NCBI RefSeq assembly: GCF_001547525.1
Contig: NZ_LNJP01000003.1
Span: 1,302,001 to 1,366,000, forward strand
Reading direction: 5' to 3'
Source: Burkholderia anthina
GTDB taxonomy: Bacteria; Pseudomonadota; Gammaproteobacteria; Burkholderiales; Burkholderiaceae
Length of the DNA stretch: 64,000 nucleotides
Shown here: piece after piece, positions 17,067 to 26,015 of the stretch
How positions within the stretch are numbered: the first letter of the stretch is position 1
Layout of the letters: the number at the start of each line of letters is the position of its first letter
The notes under the pieces: model-generated
What the model was told of the DNA's origin: nothing
The model's database searches: none
The model's input: the letters and a program-made list of their open reading frames with translations, nothing else
Program-made: the position numbers and the translations under genes

Positions 17067-17501
17067 GAATCGGGTTGCGTGGGGCGTAAAAAGATCGGCC
17101 GGTTGCCCGGTCGAATACGAACGATGCCAGGGCGTGGCCGCTCGAGCGGTACCTGATGCGGCCGCCGCCCGGACAAGGCCCGCGCGGCGAACGCACTTAG
17201 AGCCTGCACTGCAACACAAGTTCACACAATTGTCATATTCTGGCGCCACCGTCTCCCGTAAAAGCTCACCGCGATTCCCGTAAAGGCTCACCTTTTCACG
17301 TCACGGCGTCATCGACGCGTGCGACCATCGCCCCGGCCGGCGTGCCGCCCCGGCCGTTTGCATCGTTCATCTCAATATTGACGCCGCAAATTATTCGAAA
17401 TCGGCAACAATTAATTCCAGATGCGGCATCGCACAACGGCAACGCACAGGCATACGATTACGACCACTCATCCACGAAGCGATCAACAACAAGGAGTCCG
17501 C
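17067..17501. other. Divergent intergenic region holding two reversed iterons
   Basis: Between divergent PAP2 and acetoacetate decarboxylase genes. Apart from the iteron pair at 17253-17292 nothing gene-like is seen. It should contain promoters for both genes. Confidence 0.5.
17253..17292 (-). repeat. Two dispersed Rep iterons, reverse orientation
   Basis: CTCCCGTAAAAGCTCACC (17253-17270) and TTCCCGTAAAGGCTCACC (17275-17292) are reverse complements of the 18-bp unit of the repA iteron array at 33.5-34.8 kb. They start 22 bp apart, about two helical turns. They lie about 17.7 kb from repA. Confidence 0.85.
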
Positions 17502-18242
17502 ATGAAACCCAGCGATGTCCGATCGAAAGCGTTTGCGATGCCGTTGACCAGCCCTGCGTTCCCGATGGGCCCGTACCGTTTCGTCGATCGTGAGTTTCTG
17601 ATCATCACGTACCGCACCGATCCGGACCGCCTCCGTGAAATCGTCCCCGAGCCGCTGCAGGTCACCGAGCCGCTCGTGCAGTACGAATTCATCCGCATGG
17701 CCGATTCCACCGGTTTCGGCGATTACACCGAGAGCGGCCAGGTGATTCCGGTCGAGTACAACGGCCAGCGGGGCGGCTATACGTTGGCGATGTATCTCGA
17801 CGATCATCCGCCGATCGCCGGCGGCCGCGAGCTGTGGGGCTTCCCGAAGAAGCTCGCGTCGCCCACGCTGCACGTGAACACCGATCACCTCCTCGGCACA
17901 CTCGATTACGGCAAGGTGCGCGTCGCGACCGGCACGATGGGCTACAAGCACAAGGAACTCGACATCGACGAGCAGGCAAAGCGGCTCGCCGGCCCCAATT
18001 TCCTGCTGAAGATCATTCCGCACGTCGACGGCACCGCGCGCGTGTGCGAACTGGTGCGCTATTACATGCAGGACATCAAGATGAAGGGCGCATGGACGGG
18101 CCCCGCATCGCTGGAGCTGGCGCCGCACGCGCTCGCGCCGGTGGCCGATCTGCCCGTGCTCGAGATCGTCGAGGCCCGCCACATCGTCGCGGATTTGACG
18201 CTGGGCCTCGGCGAAGTCGTCTACGATTACCTGGGCCAGTAA
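17502..18242 (+). CDS. adc: Acetoacetate decarboxylase
   Basis: 246 residues; ATG 17502 follows AAGGAG. The signature ELWGFPKKLASP contains the Schiff-base Lys (second of the KK pair, near residue 115), which decarboxylates acetoacetate to acetone and CO2. Length matches the family. It is followed by 3-hydroxybutyrate dehydrogenase (52 bp gap) and a patatin-like lipase, so the operon handles ketone-body or polyhydroxybutyrate-derived C4 units: hydroxybutyrate to acetoacetate, then acetone. Confidence 0.93.
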   Translation: MKPSDVRSKAFAMPLTSPAFPMGPYRFVDREFLIITYRTDPDRLREIVPEPLQVTEPLVQYEFIRMADSTGFGDYTESGQVIPVEYNGQRGGYTLAMYLDDHPPIAGGRELWGFPKKLASPTLHVNTDHLLGTLDYGKVRVATGTMGYKHKELDIDEQAKRLAGPNFLLKIIPHVDGTARVCELVRYYMQDIKMKGAWTGPASLELAPHALAPVADLPVLEIVEARHIVADLTLGLGEVVYDYLGQ

Positions 18243-18294
18243 CGCGTCCGCAGTCCCTTCTCCCTGTCAATCCTTTCACCACGGGAATTCGAAC

Positions 18295-19080
18295 ATGAGC
18301 AACCTGAATGGCAAGACCGCAGTCGTCACGGGCGCCGCGAGCGGCATCGGCAAGGAAATCGCGCTCGAGCTCGCCAAGGCGGGCGCGGCCGTCGCGATCG
18401 CCGACCTGAACCAGGACGGCGCGAACGCGGTCGCCGACGAGATCGTCAAGGCAGGCGGCAAGGCGATCGGCGTCGCGATGGACGTCACCAACGAGGAAGC
18501 CGTGAACGCCGGCATCGACAAGGTCGCCGCAACGTTCGGCTCGGTCGACATCCTCGTGTCGAACGCGGGCATCCAGATCGTCAACCCGATCGAGAACTAC
18601 TCGTTCGCCGACTGGAAGAAGATGCAGGCGATCCACGTGGACGGCGCGTTCCTGACGACGAAGGCCGCGCTCAAGCACATGTACAAGGACGATCGCGGCG
18701 GCGTCGTGATCTACATGGGTTCGGTGCACTCGCACGAGGCGTCGCCGCTGAAGTCCGCGTACGTGACGGCCAAGCATGGCCTGCTCGGCCTGGCCCGCGT
18801 GCTGGCGAAGGAAGGCGCGAAGCACAACGTGCGTTCGCACGTCGTGTGTCCGGGCTTCGTGCGCACGCCGCTGGTCGACAAGCAGATTCCGGAGCAGGCG
18901 AAGGAGCTCGGCATCAGCGAAGAGGACGTGATCAAGAGGGTGATGCTCGGCAACACGGTCGACGGCGTGTTCACGACGGTACAGGACGTCGCACAGACAG
19001 TGCTGTTCCTGTCGGCGTTCCCGAGCGCCGCGCTCACGGGCCAGTCGTTCATCGTCAGCCACGGCTGGTTCATGCAATGA
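18295..19080 (+). CDS. bdhA: 3-hydroxybutyrate dehydrogenase (SDR family)
   Basis: 261-residue short-chain dehydrogenase. TGAASGIG (residues 11-18) binds NAD, NAG is present at about 88-90, and the catalytic Ser, Tyr and Lys appear as GSVHSHEAS and SAYVTAKHG. The whole pattern, including the C-terminal GQSFIVSHGWFMQ, is that of D-beta-hydroxybutyrate dehydrogenases, which interconvert 3-hydroxybutyrate and acetoacetate. The stop overlaps the start of the patatin gene (ATGA), showing translational coupling. Confidence 0.93.
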   Translation: MSNLNGKTAVVTGAASGIGKEIALELAKAGAAVAIADLNQDGANAVADEIVKAGGKAIGVAMDVTNEEAVNAGIDKVAATFGSVDILVSNAGIQIVNPIENYSFADWKKMQAIHVDGAFLTTKAALKHMYKDDRGGVVIYMGSVHSHEASPLKSAYVTAKHGLLGLARVLAKEGAKHNVRSHVVCPGFVRTPLVDKQIPEQAKELGISEEDVIKRVMLGNTVDGVFTTVQDVAQTVLFLSAFPSAALTGQSFIVSHGWFMQ

Positions 19081-20294
19081 AGCCGCACGCCCGCACCGAA
19101 AAGCAGGCCGTGGATGCGGCGGACCTGCACCACGAAGCCGGCGCGCCGGCCGCCGCGCGGTCGCTGCCGTACGAAACGATCGCGCTCGTCCTGCAGGGCG
19201 GCGGCGCGCTGGGCGCGTATCAGGCCGGCGTATTCGAAGGACTGCACGAGGCGGGCATCCCGCTCGACTGGATCGCGGGCATCTCGATCGGCGCGCTCAA
19301 CACCGCGCTGATCGCCGGCAATGCGCCCGAGCACCGCGTCGAGCGCCTGCGTGAATTCTGGGAAACGATCTGCCAGCCGGCGTTCTTTCCGACGATTCCG
19401 GCCGCGTTCGAATTCGCGCTGTTCAACAGCATCGACCAGATCCGCACGTTCTTCACCGCGTCGCAGGCCGCCAGCGCGATGATGCAGGGCCAGCAGGGCT
19501 TCTTCGTGCCGCGCTTTCCGCCGCCGCTGCCGGGCGTGTCCGACCATCCTGAAAAAATCAGCTGGTACGACACGTCGGCGCTGCGCACGACGCTGTTGAA
19601 ACTGTGCGATTTCGACCGGATCAATTCGGGCGAGACGCGCGTGTCGGTCGGCGCGGTCAACGTCGGCACCGGCAACTTCGTGTACTTCGACAACTCGCGC
19701 ATCCGTCTCGCGCCCGAACATTTCATGGCGTCCGGTGCGTTGCCGCCCGCGTTCCCGCCCGTCGAGATCGACGGCGAGTATTACTGGGACGGCGGTGTCG
19801 TGTCGAACACGCCGCTGATGGAAGTGCTCCGCGCGCATCCGCGCCGCGACACGCTCGCGTTCCAGGTCGATCTGTGGAGCGCGCGCGGGCCGCTGCCGCG
19901 CACGATGGCCGACGTCGCCGAGCGCACGAAGGACGTGCAGTATTCGAGCCGCACGCGTTTCGTCACCGACACGCTGCAGCGCGAACAGCGCTACCGCAAC
20001 GTGCTGCGCCACGTGCTCGAACAGGTGCCGGAAGCGCAGCGCAAGAACGACCCGTGGTGCGTCGAGGCCGAAGCGATGTCGAGCGGGAAGAAGTACAACA
20101 TCCAGCACCTGATCTATCAGCAGAAGGCGTACGAGCATCACTACAAGGACTATCAGTTCGGTCTGTCGACGATGCGCGACCACTGGTCCGCGGGTCTCGA
20201 CGACATCCGCAAGACGCTCGCGGTGAAGGACGGCCTCGCGCTGCCCGTCAACGATGCGGGCTTCGTCACGCACGACATTCACCGCCGCCGGTAA
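19077..20294 (+). CDS. Patatin-like phospholipase
   Basis: 405 residues with the patatin core: oxyanion loop LQGGGALGAYQAG, nucleophile motif GISIG (Ser about residue 81) and the DGG dyad motif YYWDGGV; a DUF3734-type C-terminal region follows. Ser-Asp acyl hydrolase, probably cytoplasmic. Its ATG overlaps the bdhA stop. In several bacteria this protein accompanies hydroxybutyrate dehydrogenase, so an ester-cleaving role in polyhydroxybutyrate or lipid turnover is inferred. Confidence 0.88.
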   Translation: MKPHARTEKQAVDAADLHHEAGAPAAARSLPYETIALVLQGGGALGAYQAGVFEGLHEAGIPLDWIAGISIGALNTALIAGNAPEHRVERLREFWETICQPAFFPTIPAAFEFALFNSIDQIRTFFTASQAASAMMQGQQGFFVPRFPPPLPGVSDHPEKISWYDTSALRTTLLKLCDFDRINSGETRVSVGAVNVGTGNFVYFDNSRIRLAPEHFMASGALPPAFPPVEIDGEYYWDGGVVSNTPLMEVLRAHPRRDTLAFQVDLWSARGPLPRTMADVAERTKDVQYSSRTRFVTDTLQREQRYRNVLRHVLEQVPEAQRKNDPWCVEAEAMSSGKKYNIQHLIYQQKAYEHHYKDYQFGLSTMRDHWSAGLDDIRKTLAVKDGLALPVNDAGFVTHDIHRRR

Positions 20295-20304
20295 TGCCGT
20301 GTAC

Positions 20305-20337
20305 GACGGGCCGGTGCGCCGCGTGCGCCGGCCCGTC
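20305..20337 (+). terminator. Likely terminator of the adc-bdhA-patatin operon
   Basis: GACGGGCCGG (20305-20314) pairs with CCGGCCCGTC (20328-20337) over a 13-nt loop, followed by a pyrimidine-rich CTCCTTTCC. It lies 10 bp after the patatin stop. The T-run is weak. Confidence 0.55.
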
Positions 20338-20354
20338 CTCCTTTCCGATTCGAC

Positions 20355-20819
20355 ATGCCGATTTTCATTGCGCTATTCGCGCTCATCGCCCTGGGCTGGG
20401 GCGCCGTTCATCTGTTTCACGTCATCGCCGCGCAGTTCGGCCAGCCGGTCGCGATCGCGGCCGCCGTGCTGGCCGCCGCGCTCCTGATCGCGCTGATCGC
20501 GTGGTGGCTCAAGCGCCGCCGCGACATCGCACCGAACACGAAGGAAGAAGGCTGGACGCACGTCGTGCATCGCGCGTGGGGCGAGTTGCGCGTGTCCGCG
20601 ACGCAAGGGCTGCTGTGGCTGTCGCGTGACGGCGCGGACGGCCGCTATACGCTGTCGCAACTCGACGGTTGCGAGGCCGCGCCGATCGACGGCCGCTGGC
20701 ATCTCGTCGTGCGCGTGCGCGACGCCGTGCACGGCGAATGGAAGCTGCCGATGATGGACAAGCGCGATGCGCGGCGCTGGGCGCGCGTGCTCACGCTGGC
20801 GAAAGACAACCGGCTCTGA
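20355..20819 (+). CDS. Inner-membrane protein of unknown function
   Basis: 154 residues. Two closely spaced hydrophobic segments (about 2-20 and 32-52, LIALIAWWL) are followed by KRRR and a soluble cytoplasmic part of about 95 residues (GWTHVVHRAWGELRVSATQGLLWLSR). No family recognised. It follows the patatin operon by 60 bp after a hairpin. Confidence 0.65.
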   Translation: MPIFIALFALIALGWGAVHLFHVIAAQFGQPVAIAAAVLAAALLIALIAWWLKRRRDIAPNTKEEGWTHVVHRAWGELRVSATQGLLWLSRDGADGRYTLSQLDGCEAAPIDGRWHLVVRVRDAVHGEWKLPMMDKRDARRWARVLTLAKDNRL

Positions 20820-20867
20820 ACGCGTGCGGGCCGCGCGGCCGGCACGGGCCAGCCGCACGACGGCCCG

Positions 20868-21755
20868 CTATCGCGCACCGAGCGCCCACAGCGCATCGAG
20901 CACGTGCTGCGTCGCCCGTTCGACCGAGCCCGCCCGATGCGCAATGCCCAACTCGCGCCACAACGCCGGCCGTAGCGGCCGCATGACGATGCGCGCATCC
21001 GGCAGCGGGGCCCCGGCCTCGTGCGGCAGCAGCGTCGCGCCGTACCCTGCGGCGACCAGGCTCTTGATCGCATCGTTGTAGTTGAGTTCGATCCGCGGCT
21101 CGGGCCGGTGGCCGGCGAGCGCGAACCATTCGGCCGTGAGCCGCGACAGGCGCGTCGTCGCATCGTTGAGAATCAGCGGCCGCGCGGCCAGATACGCGGG
21201 CGTCACACGGGCCGGAAGCGGCCAGTCCGCGGGCAGGAAGGCCATCACCGGATCGCGACGCCACGGGCGGATCGACAGTCCCGCGACCGGCGCCTGCGGC
21301 AGCGCGACCAGCCCGACATCGAGCGTGCCTTGTGCAATGCGCGCCAGCGTGTCCTGCGACGTGAGCACCGCGATCTGCACGTCGATATCCGGATGCCGCG
21401 CGCGCAATCCGGCCACCGCCTGCGGCAACAGATGCGCGATCGCGCCCGTCGATGCGCCGAGGCGGACACGCCCCGTCAACCCCTGCACCTGTCGCTGCAC
21501 GTCGTCCAGCGTGGCTTCGACTTCCGCCAGCAGACGCCGCGCCCGCTCCACCAGCACTTCGCCGATCGCCGACGGGCGCACGTTGCCGCGCGTGCGCGAC
21601 AGCAGCGGCGCGCCGACGCGGCTTTCCAGTTCGGCGACATGCAGGCTGACGGTCGGCGGCGCGAGATGAAGCCATTGCGCCGCCGCCACGAACGATCCGT
21701 GGTCCGCGATCGCGACCAGCGTACGCAGACGGTCCAGACTGATCTCGCGCATCAC
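20868..21755 (-). CDS. LysR-family regulator divergent from argC
   Basis: 295 residues of typical LysR length: helix-turn-helix at 1-60 (HGSFVAAAQWLHLAPPTVSLHVAELESR) and an effector-binding domain. It is transcribed away from the argC paralogue with a 118-bp shared gap that reads AT-rich, the usual arrangement for a LysR and its target. Confidence 0.9.
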   Translation of the reverse strand: MMREISLDRLRTLVAIADHGSFVAAAQWLHLAPPTVSLHVAELESRVGAPLLSRTRGNVRPSAIGEVLVERARRLLAEVEATLDDVQRQVQGLTGRVRLGASTGAIAHLLPQAVAGLRARHPDIDVQIAVLTSQDTLARIAQGTLDVGLVALPQAPVAGLSIRPWRRDPVMAFLPADWPLPARVTPAYLAARPLILNDATTRLSRLTAEWFALAGHRPEPRIELNYNDAIKSLVAAGYGATLLPHEAGAPLPDARIVMRPLRPALWRELGIAHRAGSVERATQHVLDALWALGAR

Positions 21756-21873
21756 ACACCTCTCGTTCAGGAAAGCTGAATCGGACGATCAGTAAATTCA
21801 ACTTTTCCTATTCTAGGCGTTCGGTGGACGATACGGCTTCCCCCGACGATCGAACGCGACGCACACGACCATC

Positions 21874-22815
21874 ATGAGCCTCCCCATTGTCTTCATCGAC
21901 GGCGACCAGGGCACGACCGGGTTGCAGATCCACGCGCGGCTGCGCGACCGCACCGACGTGCAACTGCTCACGCTTCCCGCCGCCGAACGCAAGGACGCGG
22001 CGCGGCGTGCCGACGCGCTCAACGCGTGCGATATCGCGATCCTGTGCCTGCCCGACGCGGCCGCGCGCGAAGCGGTCGGCTTCATCCGCAACCCGGCGGT
22101 ACGCGTGATCGATGCGAGTTCGGCCCATCGCACGCAGCCCGACTGGGTCTACGGCTTTCCCGAGATGGCCGACGGACATGCATGGCACATCGCTCATGCG
22201 AAGCGCGTGACCAATCCCGGCTGTTACCCGACCGGCGCGATCGGCCTGCTTCGCCCGCTGTTGCAGGCAGGCCTGCTGCCGCGCGACTACCCGGTGAGCA
22301 TCCACGCGGTGTCCGGTTACTCGGGCGGAGGGAGGGCCGCCGTCGACGCATTCGAATCGGGCGATGCCACCGCAAACGCGTTGCCGCTGCAGGTCTACGG
22401 CCTCGCGCTCGAGCACAAGCACGTGCCCGAGATCCGTCAGCATGCGGGGCTCGCGCACCGCCCGTTCTTCGTGCCGGCCTACGGTGCCTATCGGCAAGGC
22501 ATCGTGCTCACCATCCCGATCGAGCTGCGCCTGCTTCCGGCCGGCGTGACGGGCGAGCGCCTGCATGCGTGTCTCGCGCATCACTACGCGGATGCGCATC
22601 ACGTCGACGTGATGCCGCTCGCGGACGCACGCGCGGCAACGCATCTCGACCCGCAAGCGCTGAACGGCACCAACGACCTGCGGCTCGGCGTGTTCGTCAA
22701 CGAAGATCGTGGCCAGGTGCTGCTGTCCGCCGTGTTCGACAATCTCGGCAAAGGGGCATCCGGTGCCGCCGTGCAGAATCTCGACTTGATGCTCGGTGCG
22801 CGACACGCGGCGTGA
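21874..22815 (+). CDS. argC: N-acetyl-gamma-glutamyl-phosphate reductase, type 2
   Basis: 313 residues, the size of the short type 2 ArgC. NADP-binding start IVFIDGDQGTTGLQIHARL and active-site NPGCYPTGAIGLL, where Cys forms the thioester intermediate. It catalyses the third step of arginine synthesis, reducing N-acetylglutamyl phosphate. It stands alone with a divergent LysR, not with other arg genes, so it may be an extra copy under separate control or act on a related acyl phosphate. Confidence 0.9.
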   Translation: MSLPIVFIDGDQGTTGLQIHARLRDRTDVQLLTLPAAERKDAARRADALNACDIAILCLPDAAAREAVGFIRNPAVRVIDASSAHRTQPDWVYGFPEMADGHAWHIAHAKRVTNPGCYPTGAIGLLRPLLQAGLLPRDYPVSIHAVSGYSGGGRAAVDAFESGDATANALPLQVYGLALEHKHVPEIRQHAGLAHRPFFVPAYGAYRQGIVLTIPIELRLLPAGVTGERLHACLAHHYADAHHVDVMPLADARAATHLDPQALNGTNDLRLGVFVNEDRGQVLLSAVFDNLGKGASGAAVQNLDLMLGARHAA

Positions 22816-22852
22816 CGCTCCCGCGGGCATCGTCGACGGTGCCTGCGCACGT

Positions 22853-22870
22853 CTCCCGCAAAAGCTCACC
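22853..22870 (-). repeat. Dispersed Rep iteron, reverse orientation
   Basis: CTCCCGCAAAAGCTCACC between convergent argC and LysR genes, matching the reverse complement of the repA iteron unit. It occupies most of the 66-bp gap. Confidence 0.85.
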
Positions 22871-22881
22871 TTTAGCCGGTT

Positions 22882-23805
22882 TCAGGCCGCATCGTCACCC
22901 GCGGCCGCATTCAGGCCGGCCAGCGTCTCCACCAGAAAATCCACGCACACGCGCACCTTCGCCGATGCCGCGACGCGTTCCGGATACACGGCCCAAATGT
23001 TCGCGGGCTGGATCGCCTCCGGCAGCACGCGGCACAACGCGCCGCGTTCGATCAGCGGCCCGGCTTCCCAGATCGAGCGCAGCACGATGCCGCGCCCGGC
23101 CAGCGCCCACTGCACGGCCACCTCGCCATGGTTCGTCGACAGCGCACCGCCGACCTTCACCGTGGCCGTCTCGCCGCGCACGTTCAGCCGCCATACGCCG
23201 AACGGATGGTCGCGCTCCTTGATCGCGAGACAGTCGTGCGACGCGAGATCCGCGAGCGAGCGCGGCATCCCCCGGCGCGCGAGATAGTCGGGCGACGCGC
23301 ACAGCACGCGGTAATTCGCGGCGAGTCGGCGCGCGATCAGATGATCGGCGATGTCGTCGCCGATGCGCACGTCGAGGTCGTAGCCTTCGCCGGCCACATC
23401 GACGAGCCGGTCGAACAGATCGAGCCGCACGTTCAGTTGCGGATAGCGCGCGCTGAAGTCGAGCAGCGCCGGCGCGACGACGTGCCGGCCGAAGCCGAAG
23501 CTGCTCGACATGCGCAGCGTGCCGCGCGGCACCGTGCGCGTGGTCGACACGTCCTCGACGAGATGATCGACGTCGTCGAGAATTTTTTCCGCACGCGCGA
23601 ACACGCGCTCGCCGGCCTCGGTCACCGTCATGCGGCGCGTCGAGCGGTGCAGCAGACGCGTGCCGAGCTGCGCCTCGAGCATCGCGATGCGCTTGCTGAC
23701 ATACGCGGGCGACACCGCGAGCTGCTCGGCGGCCGCGCTGAAGCTCATCAGTCGGACAACCAGGCTGAACACGCGCAGGTCGTCGAGGTTCGGCGATTTA
23801 TTCAC
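22882..23805 (-). CDS. LysR-family regulator, DmlR-like
   Basis: 307 residues from GTG 23805 (NKSPNLDDLRVFSLVV), the usual LysR start; the open frame extends 39 codons further upstream but without matching sequence. HTH at about 20-45 (SFSAAAEQLAVSPAYVSKRIAMLE). Divergent from a D-malate/tartrate dehydrogenase gene, the same pairing as dmlR-dmlA in E. coli, so it probably activates that gene in response to D-malate or a related acid. Confidence 0.88.
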   Translation of the reverse strand: MNKSPNLDDLRVFSLVVRLMSFSAAAEQLAVSPAYVSKRIAMLEAQLGTRLLHRSTRRMTVTEAGERVFARAEKILDDVDHLVEDVSTTRTVPRGTLRMSSSFGFGRHVVAPALLDFSARYPQLNVRLDLFDRLVDVAGEGYDLDVRIGDDIADHLIARRLAANYRVLCASPDYLARRGMPRSLADLASHDCLAIKERDHPFGVWRLNVRGETATVKVGGALSTNHGEVAVQWALAGRGIVLRSIWEAGPLIERGALCRVLPEAIQPANIWAVYPERVAASAKVRVCVDFLVETLAGLNAAAGDDAA

Positions 23806-23920
23806 GATTCGTGGAAAGTCGATTAACTTTTGCGTGATTTTAATCCAGATTGAAACAAATAGAATGACGTGACGGGCCGCTGCCTTCCCGGTAGCCGGCC
23901 GAACAGCCAAGGAGATTTGC

Positions 23921-25006
23921 ATGACCGACAGGACTTACAGGATCGCCGTGATCCCCGGCGACGGCATCGGCCGCGAAGTGATGCCCGAGGGCCGGCGCGT
24001 GCTCGACGCCGTGACCGCGCGCTTCGGCATCCGCTTCGACTTCGTCGAGATCGACTGGGCGAGCTGCGACTACTACGCGCAGCACGGCACGATGATGCCG
24101 GACGACTGGAAGGCCCAACTGTCGGGCGTCGACGCGATCCTGTTCGGCGCGGTCGGCTGGCCCGCGACCGTGCCCGATCACATTTCGCTGTGGGGCTCGC
24201 TGCTGAAGTTCCGCCGCGAATTCGACCAGTACATCAACCTGCGGCCCGCGCGCCTGTTCGACGGCGTGCCGTCGCCGCTCGCCGGCCGCCGCGCGGGCGA
24301 CATCGATTTCATGATCGTGCGCGAGAACACCGAGGGCGAATATTCGTCGGTCGGCGGCACGATGTTCGAAGGCACCGAGCGCGAAGTCGTGATGCAGCAG
24401 TCGATCTTCACGCGGCACGGCACCGAGCGCGTGCTGAAATTCGCGTTCGAGCTCGCGCAGCGGCGCGCGAAGCGCGTCACCGTCGCGACGAAAAGCAACG
24501 GCATCGCGATCAGCATGCCGTGGTGGGATGCGCGCGCGGCCGAGATGGCCGAACGCTATCCGGAGATCGCGGTCGACAAGCAGCACATCGACATCCTGTG
24601 CGCGCGCTTCGTGCTGCAGCCGGACCGCTTCGACGTCGTCGTCGCGTCGAACCTGTTCGGCGACATCCTGTCGGATCTCGGGCCGGCCTGTACGGGCACG
24701 ATCGGCATCGCGCCGTCGGCGAACCTGAACCCGGACCGCACGTTCCCGTCGCTGTTCGAGCCGGTGCACGGCTCGGCGCCCGACATCGCGGGGCAATACA
24801 TCGCGAATCCGGTCGCGATGATCTGGTCGGCGGCGATGATGCTCGACTTCCTCGGCAACGGCACGGGCCGCGAACGCGACGCGCACGATGCGATCGTCGC
24901 CGCGATCGAGGACGTGCTGCGCACGGGGCCGCATACGCGCGATCTCGGCGGCAAAGCCGGCACGCAGGAAGTGGGCGAGGCAATCGCCGCGCGGGTTGCG
25001 GGTTGA
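23921..25006 (+). CDS. dmlA: D-malate/tartrate dehydrogenase (decarboxylating)
   Basis: 361 residues of the isocitrate/isopropylmalate dehydrogenase superfamily, with AAGGAG before ATG 23921. Seen: IPGDGIGREV (N-terminal), VRENTEGEYSS (substrate/NAD loop), ATKSNGIAISMPWW and SNLFGDILSDLGPACTG (metal-binding Asp residues), and PVHGSAPDIAGQ (NAD site). Sequence follows the TtuC/DmlA branch, which oxidatively decarboxylates D-malate and acts on tartrate. Divergent from the DmlR-like gene. Confidence 0.9.
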   Translation: MTDRTYRIAVIPGDGIGREVMPEGRRVLDAVTARFGIRFDFVEIDWASCDYYAQHGTMMPDDWKAQLSGVDAILFGAVGWPATVPDHISLWGSLLKFRREFDQYINLRPARLFDGVPSPLAGRRAGDIDFMIVRENTEGEYSSVGGTMFEGTEREVVMQQSIFTRHGTERVLKFAFELAQRRAKRVTVATKSNGIAISMPWWDARAAEMAERYPEIAVDKQHIDILCARFVLQPDRFDVVVASNLFGDILSDLGPACTGTIGIAPSANLNPDRTFPSLFEPVHGSAPDIAGQYIANPVAMIWSAAMMLDFLGNGTGRERDAHDAIVAAIEDVLRTGPHTRDLGGKAGTQEVGEAIAARVAG

Positions 25007-25471
25007 CGGTCATGCCCGGCGCTCGCGCCGGGCGGCGTCGCGTGAATCCGGCTGCGGTGAGCGACACGCGATACGGTTGCGCACTTGTGCGGACTCCGTC
25101 GATGCGTCGGCAGTCAAATCGAGCGGTGAGCAACGACGCATCGGAACGCGCACTGCTTACACAGTTTGTCGTTGAAAATCGAAGTCGATCCGACCGGTGA
25201 GTTGCACGCCGCACTCGCACACACCGATCATCAACACACGATCGCATCGACGCGATCGGTGAGATGCCTCACGCGGTGAAGCACACCGCTGCACGTCGCC
25301 ACATACGCCGCCTCACCGGGCGCAACGCCGCGTCGACCTGTTCGAAGCACACAGCTCGACGCGACATTTCACCTCGTCCCGAAAAATCTCACCTTCAGCG
25401 GACGGCTCCCGAATTTCCTCACCATAGAACCCCGGTGATGCGCTCGCCGGTCCGTTGAACGCGTGCTCGCA
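25007..25471. other. Intergenic region with two reversed iterons
   Basis: About 460 bp between the convergent dmlA and DUF1348 genes. It contains the iteron pair at 25376-25423 and otherwise several GATCGG-rich short repeats but no recognisable gene. Confidence 0.5.
25376..25423 (-). repeat. Two dispersed Rep iterons, reverse orientation
   Basis: GTCCCGAAAAATCTCACC (25376-25393) and CTCCCGAATTTCCTCACC (25406-25423), starts 30 bp apart. The first is nearly the exact reverse complement of the array consensus. Confidence 0.85.
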
Positions 25472-25951
25472 TCACAGCCCGAGGTCGGACAACCCCGGAT
25501 GATCGTCGGGGCGACGGCCGAGCGGCCAGTGATAAAGACGGTCCGCCTCGCGAATCGGCAGATCGTTGATGCTCGCGTGACGATGCGCCATCAGGCCGTT
25601 TTCATCGAACTCCCAGTTCTCGTTGCCGTACGAACGGAACCAGTTGCCTGCATCGTCATGCCACTCGTACGCGAAGCGCACCGCGATGCGATTGCCGTCG
25701 AACGCCCACAGCTCCTTGATCAGCCGATAGTCGAGTTCGCGCGCCCACTTGCGCTGCAGCAGCCCGACGATCTCGTCGCGGCCCGTCACGAATTCCGCGC
25801 GATTGCGCCAGCGGCTTTGCGGCGTATAGGCGAGCGACACGCGTTGCGGGTCGCGCGTGTTCCATGCGTCCTCGGCGGCGCGCACTTTCTGGCGCGCCGT
25901 TTCGAGCGTGAAGGGCGGAACGGGCGGACGAACTTCGGGGGAAGCGGACAT
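25472..25951 (-). CDS. DUF1348 / NTF2-like (SnoaL-fold) protein
   Basis: 159 residues from ATG 25951, which follows CAGGAGC. The sequence runs TLETARQKVRAAEDAWNTRD, RWRNRAEFVTGRDEIVGLLQ and AVRFAYEWHDDAGNWFRSYGNENWEFDENG, which is the DUF1348 family with a cone-shaped NTF2 fold. Substrate unknown. A TetR gene transcribed the same way lies 64 bp upstream, so it may control this gene. Confidence 0.85.
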   Translation of the reverse strand: MSASPEVRPPVPPFTLETARQKVRAAEDAWNTRDPQRVSLAYTPQSRWRNRAEFVTGRDEIVGLLQRKWARELDYRLIKELWAFDGNRIAVRFAYEWHDDAGNWFRSYGNENWEFDENGLMAHRHASINDLPIREADRLYHWPLGRRPDDHPGLSDLGL

Positions 25952-26015
25952 GGGTTGCTCCTGTTCAGGGTGACGGCCGCGAACGCACGCGGCCGGTTCG
26001 GATTCGCTGCGTCGG

